Assembly (NCBI GenBank): GCA_019038735.1
Contig: JAHOYW010000278.1
Span: 1 to 6,660, forward strand
Source of the DNA: Victivallales bacterium
Lineage (GTDB): Bacteria > Verrucomicrobiota > Lentisphaeria > Victivallales > Victivallaceae
DNA: 6,660 nt
Direction of reading: 5' to 3'
A program made the position numbers and the translations under genes. Below the pieces are notes generated by a model, which did no database searches, had not been told where the DNA came from, and was given only the letters and a program-made list of their open reading frames with translations. This document shows, in pieces, positions 5,043 through 6,660 of the stretch. Each line of letters opens with the position of its first letter. Position 1 is the stretch's first letter.

Positions 5043-6617
5043 ATGGAAAAAATAGTCAGATTCGCCCCCTCCCCTACAGGGCAAGTTCATATTGGTAATA
5101 TAAGAACAGCAATTTTTAATTGGCTTTTTGCCAGACATTGCGGAGGTAAATTTTTACTTCGTATTGAAGATACCGATCTGGAACGTTCAACCAAAAAAGC
5201 TATCGACGCTCTTTTCGAGTGTATGGACTGGCTGGGGCTGGATCATGATGATGAAATCATGTACCAGACATCACAGCGTAAAGCTCACGAAACAGCGGCT
5301 CAAAAACTTCTTGCTGAAAACAAAGCTTATCACGGCAAAGTCGATGATAAAGGACAATCTCCGATTTTCTTCCGTATTCCATTTGATGCCGGTGATATTC
5401 CTATTATCAGAAGCCTTGGCACTGTGGAAACCGCATTGCACTGTGACGAAAATGTTTCTGTCGCCTATTCCGGTTTAAGTTTTGCCGGAGTCAGCAAAAA
5501 GGGCAAAGCCATCCCGACACTTGCGTGTTTTGCCGGATTCAAGGATTTAAAGCTTTTTAGCGGTAATGAACTTGTTTTTGACTTAAACGACAAGCTTGAA
5601 GCTATAAAAAACGGCGAAGTCTTCGAAGTGGAAAATTGTTCAAAGATGACTTTCACGCGCCGTGAAGTTTTTTATAATGACATAATCAAGGGTGAATTAT
5701 CAAAACCTCTAGACGGTATCAAAGATCTGGTGATTATCCGTGCTGACGGTTCACCAATTTTCCACTTGGCAAATGTTTGTGATGATATTCTGCAGAAAGT
5801 AAATTATATTGTTCGCGGCGATGACCATGTCGAAAATACATACCGCCACATTTTACTTTACAACGCGCTCGGCGCGGAAATTCCGAACTACGCGCACATG
5901 CCGATGATTGTCAATCAATCAGGAAAACCTTACAGTAAACGCGATGGTGACGCTTTCGTCGGCGATTTCCGCAAAAAAGGATTTTTACCCGATGCATTAT
6001 TCAATTATCTGGCATTACTGGGCTGGTCGCCCGGCGATGACCGCGAAAAAATGACTCGTCAGGAAATGATAGACGCTTTTACTTTGGAAAGAGTAAAAAG
6101 CTCTCCAGCACAGTTTGATACGCGCAAACTTTTAAGTATGAACGGAATGTATATTGCCGATATGCCTTTTGCTGATTTTCTTAGCGAAGCCCTTGAATTT
6201 GCCGGAACATTTAATGTTGACCAGGATAAATTTTCAAAAGTTGCCGCTTTAATGCAGACAAGGACTAAAGATTTTACGCAGATCGAAAGCTGGAAATATT
6301 TTTTCAGTGATGATATTGAATATGCCGGAAAGCAATTCAGAAAGCAGCTAAAAAAAGATGAAAACCGTGCGGCATTAGTAAATTTTTCCAAAAAACTTTC
6401 AGAAACACCGAAACTTTCCCGCGAACTAATTGCCACTATACTTGCCGAGACGGAAAAGGAAAATAATTTAGAGCATGGCAAGTTATTCGCTCCAGTCAGG
6501 CTGGCAATCACCGGAGTCGGCGGCGGCGCGGAACTGGATGAAACAATAATGCTGATAGGTTCACAAGCATGCCAGAAAAGAATCATGAATGCTCTGGAAG
6601 TGCCGATCGCCACTTAA
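5043..6617 (+). CDS. gltX: Glutamyl-tRNA synthetase (class I) with unusual central insert
   Basis: The enzyme charges tRNA-Glu with glutamate in an ATP-dependent reaction in the cytoplasm. The 524-residue protein opens with VRFAPSPTGQVHIGN (5-19, HIGH motif HIGN) and has FLLRIEDTD (37-45), YIVRGDDHVENTYRHILLYNAL (255-276), KPYSKRDGD (295-303, KMSKS equivalent) and LFNYLALLGWSPGD (319-332), then a helical anticodon-binding part from about 380. It differs from the usual 470-residue enzyme in the middle. The Cys-rich zinc segment expected after AY (95-96) is cut to HGKVDDKGQSP, and about 90 extra residues (about 116-205) lie between FFRIPF and the REVFYNDIIKGEL segment. Catalytic motifs look intact, so function is expected. 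The frame opens at a TTG at 5022, but ATG 5043 gives the standard N-terminus; a GGA lies 9 bases upstream. Whether it also charges tRNA-Gln cannot be told. Confidence 0.93.
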   Translation: MEKIVRFAPSPTGQVHIGNIRTAIFNWLFARHCGGKFLLRIEDTDLERSTKKAIDALFECMDWLGLDHDDEIMYQTSQRKAHETAAQKLLAENKAYHGKVDDKGQSPIFFRIPFDAGDIPIIRSLGTVETALHCDENVSVAYSGLSFAGVSKKGKAIPTLACFAGFKDLKLFSGNELVFDLNDKLEAIKNGEVFEVENCSKMTFTRREVFYNDIIKGELSKPLDGIKDLVIIRADGSPIFHLANVCDDILQKVNYIVRGDDHVENTYRHILLYNALGAEIPNYAHMPMIVNQSGKPYSKRDGDAFVGDFRKKGFLPDALFNYLALLGWSPGDDREKMTRQEMIDAFTLERVKSSPAQFDTRKLLSMNGMYIADMPFADFLSEALEFAGTFNVDQDKFSKVAALMQTRTKDFTQIESWKYFFSDDIEYAGKQFRKQLKKDENRAALVNFSKKLSETPKLSRELIATILAETEKENNLEHGKLFAPVRLAITGVGGGAELDETIMLIGSQACQKRIMNALEVPIAT

Positions 6618-6644
6618 CTCTTAAAACTTAACCCTTACTTTGCG

Positions 6645-6660
6645 CAGGCTGAGCCTGAGC
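6645..6660. repeat. Short GC-rich dyad and tandem repeat at the window edge
   Basis: CAGGCT-G-AGCCTG (6645-6657) is a 6-bp inverted repeat with a one-base centre. CTGAGC occurs twice in tandem at 6649-6660 and is cut by the end of the window. It stands out from the AT-rich bases after the gltX stop. It may be the edge of a longer repeat or of a hairpin terminator, but nothing beyond 6660 is visible. I see no gene or convincing terminator in the rest of 6618-6660. Confidence 0.4.

Noticed and set aside
6059..6613. A 184-codon minus-strand open frame opposite the end of gltX
   Set aside because: It is antisense to conserved gltX codons, its Ser- and Phe-rich composition is typical of a shadow frame, and no promoter or ribosome binding site supports it.

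Overview
The window is ordinary, densely packed bacterial chromosome, moderately AT-rich, with short intergenic gaps and -10/-35 boxes of the sigma-70 type. It most resembles the PVC superphylum (Lentisphaerota, Kiritimatiellota or Verrucomicrobiota). Three things point there: a non-pyrrolysine MttB-family methyltransferase, a glutamyl-tRNA synthetase with a 'PYSKRDGDAFVGDF' type signature, and a long GC-rich palindrome between genes. This placement is inference from protein and repeat style, and no marker gene here proves it. An outer-membrane lipoprotein of the TolC family shows that the cell is diderm.

Layout. At the left edge a minus-strand gene for a small zinc-ribbon protein runs off the window (1-264). 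It is divergent from a plus-strand MttB-like corrinoid methyltransferase gene (399-1766), and the 134-bp gap between them holds one well-placed promoter for each direction. A 252-bp convergent gap (1767-2018) follows. It contains a perfect 25-bp inverted repeat (1862-1929), probably a REP-like dispersed palindrome, plus a smaller imperfect dyad. Next comes rluB on the minus strand (2019-2744), divergent from a plus-strand run rsmI (2843-3538), TolC-family lipoprotein (3566-5020) and gltX (5043-6617). The gaps in this run are only 27 and 22 bp, so it is probably one operon. The last 43 bp end in a short tandem CTGAGC repeat and dyad cut by the window edge.

Function. The right half is mainly translation: 23S rRNA pseudouridylation (RluB), 16S rRNA C1402 2'-O-methylation (RsmI) and glutamyl-tRNA charging (GltX), with an efflux or secretion outer-membrane channel between the last two. 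The MttB-like gene stands apart. It would demethylate a methylated amine or betaine using a cognate corrinoid protein that is not encoded here.

Start codons. Several reading frames extend upstream of the likely start. I chose ATG 399 for the mttB-like gene, ATG 2843 for rsmI and ATG 5043 for gltX, for reasons given in each entry.

Novelty. I see no undescribed multi-gene system. The best leads are the GltX with a remodelled zinc region and a roughly 90-residue insert, the 25-bp palindrome, the orphan MttB homologue, and the unrecognised zinc-ribbon protein.
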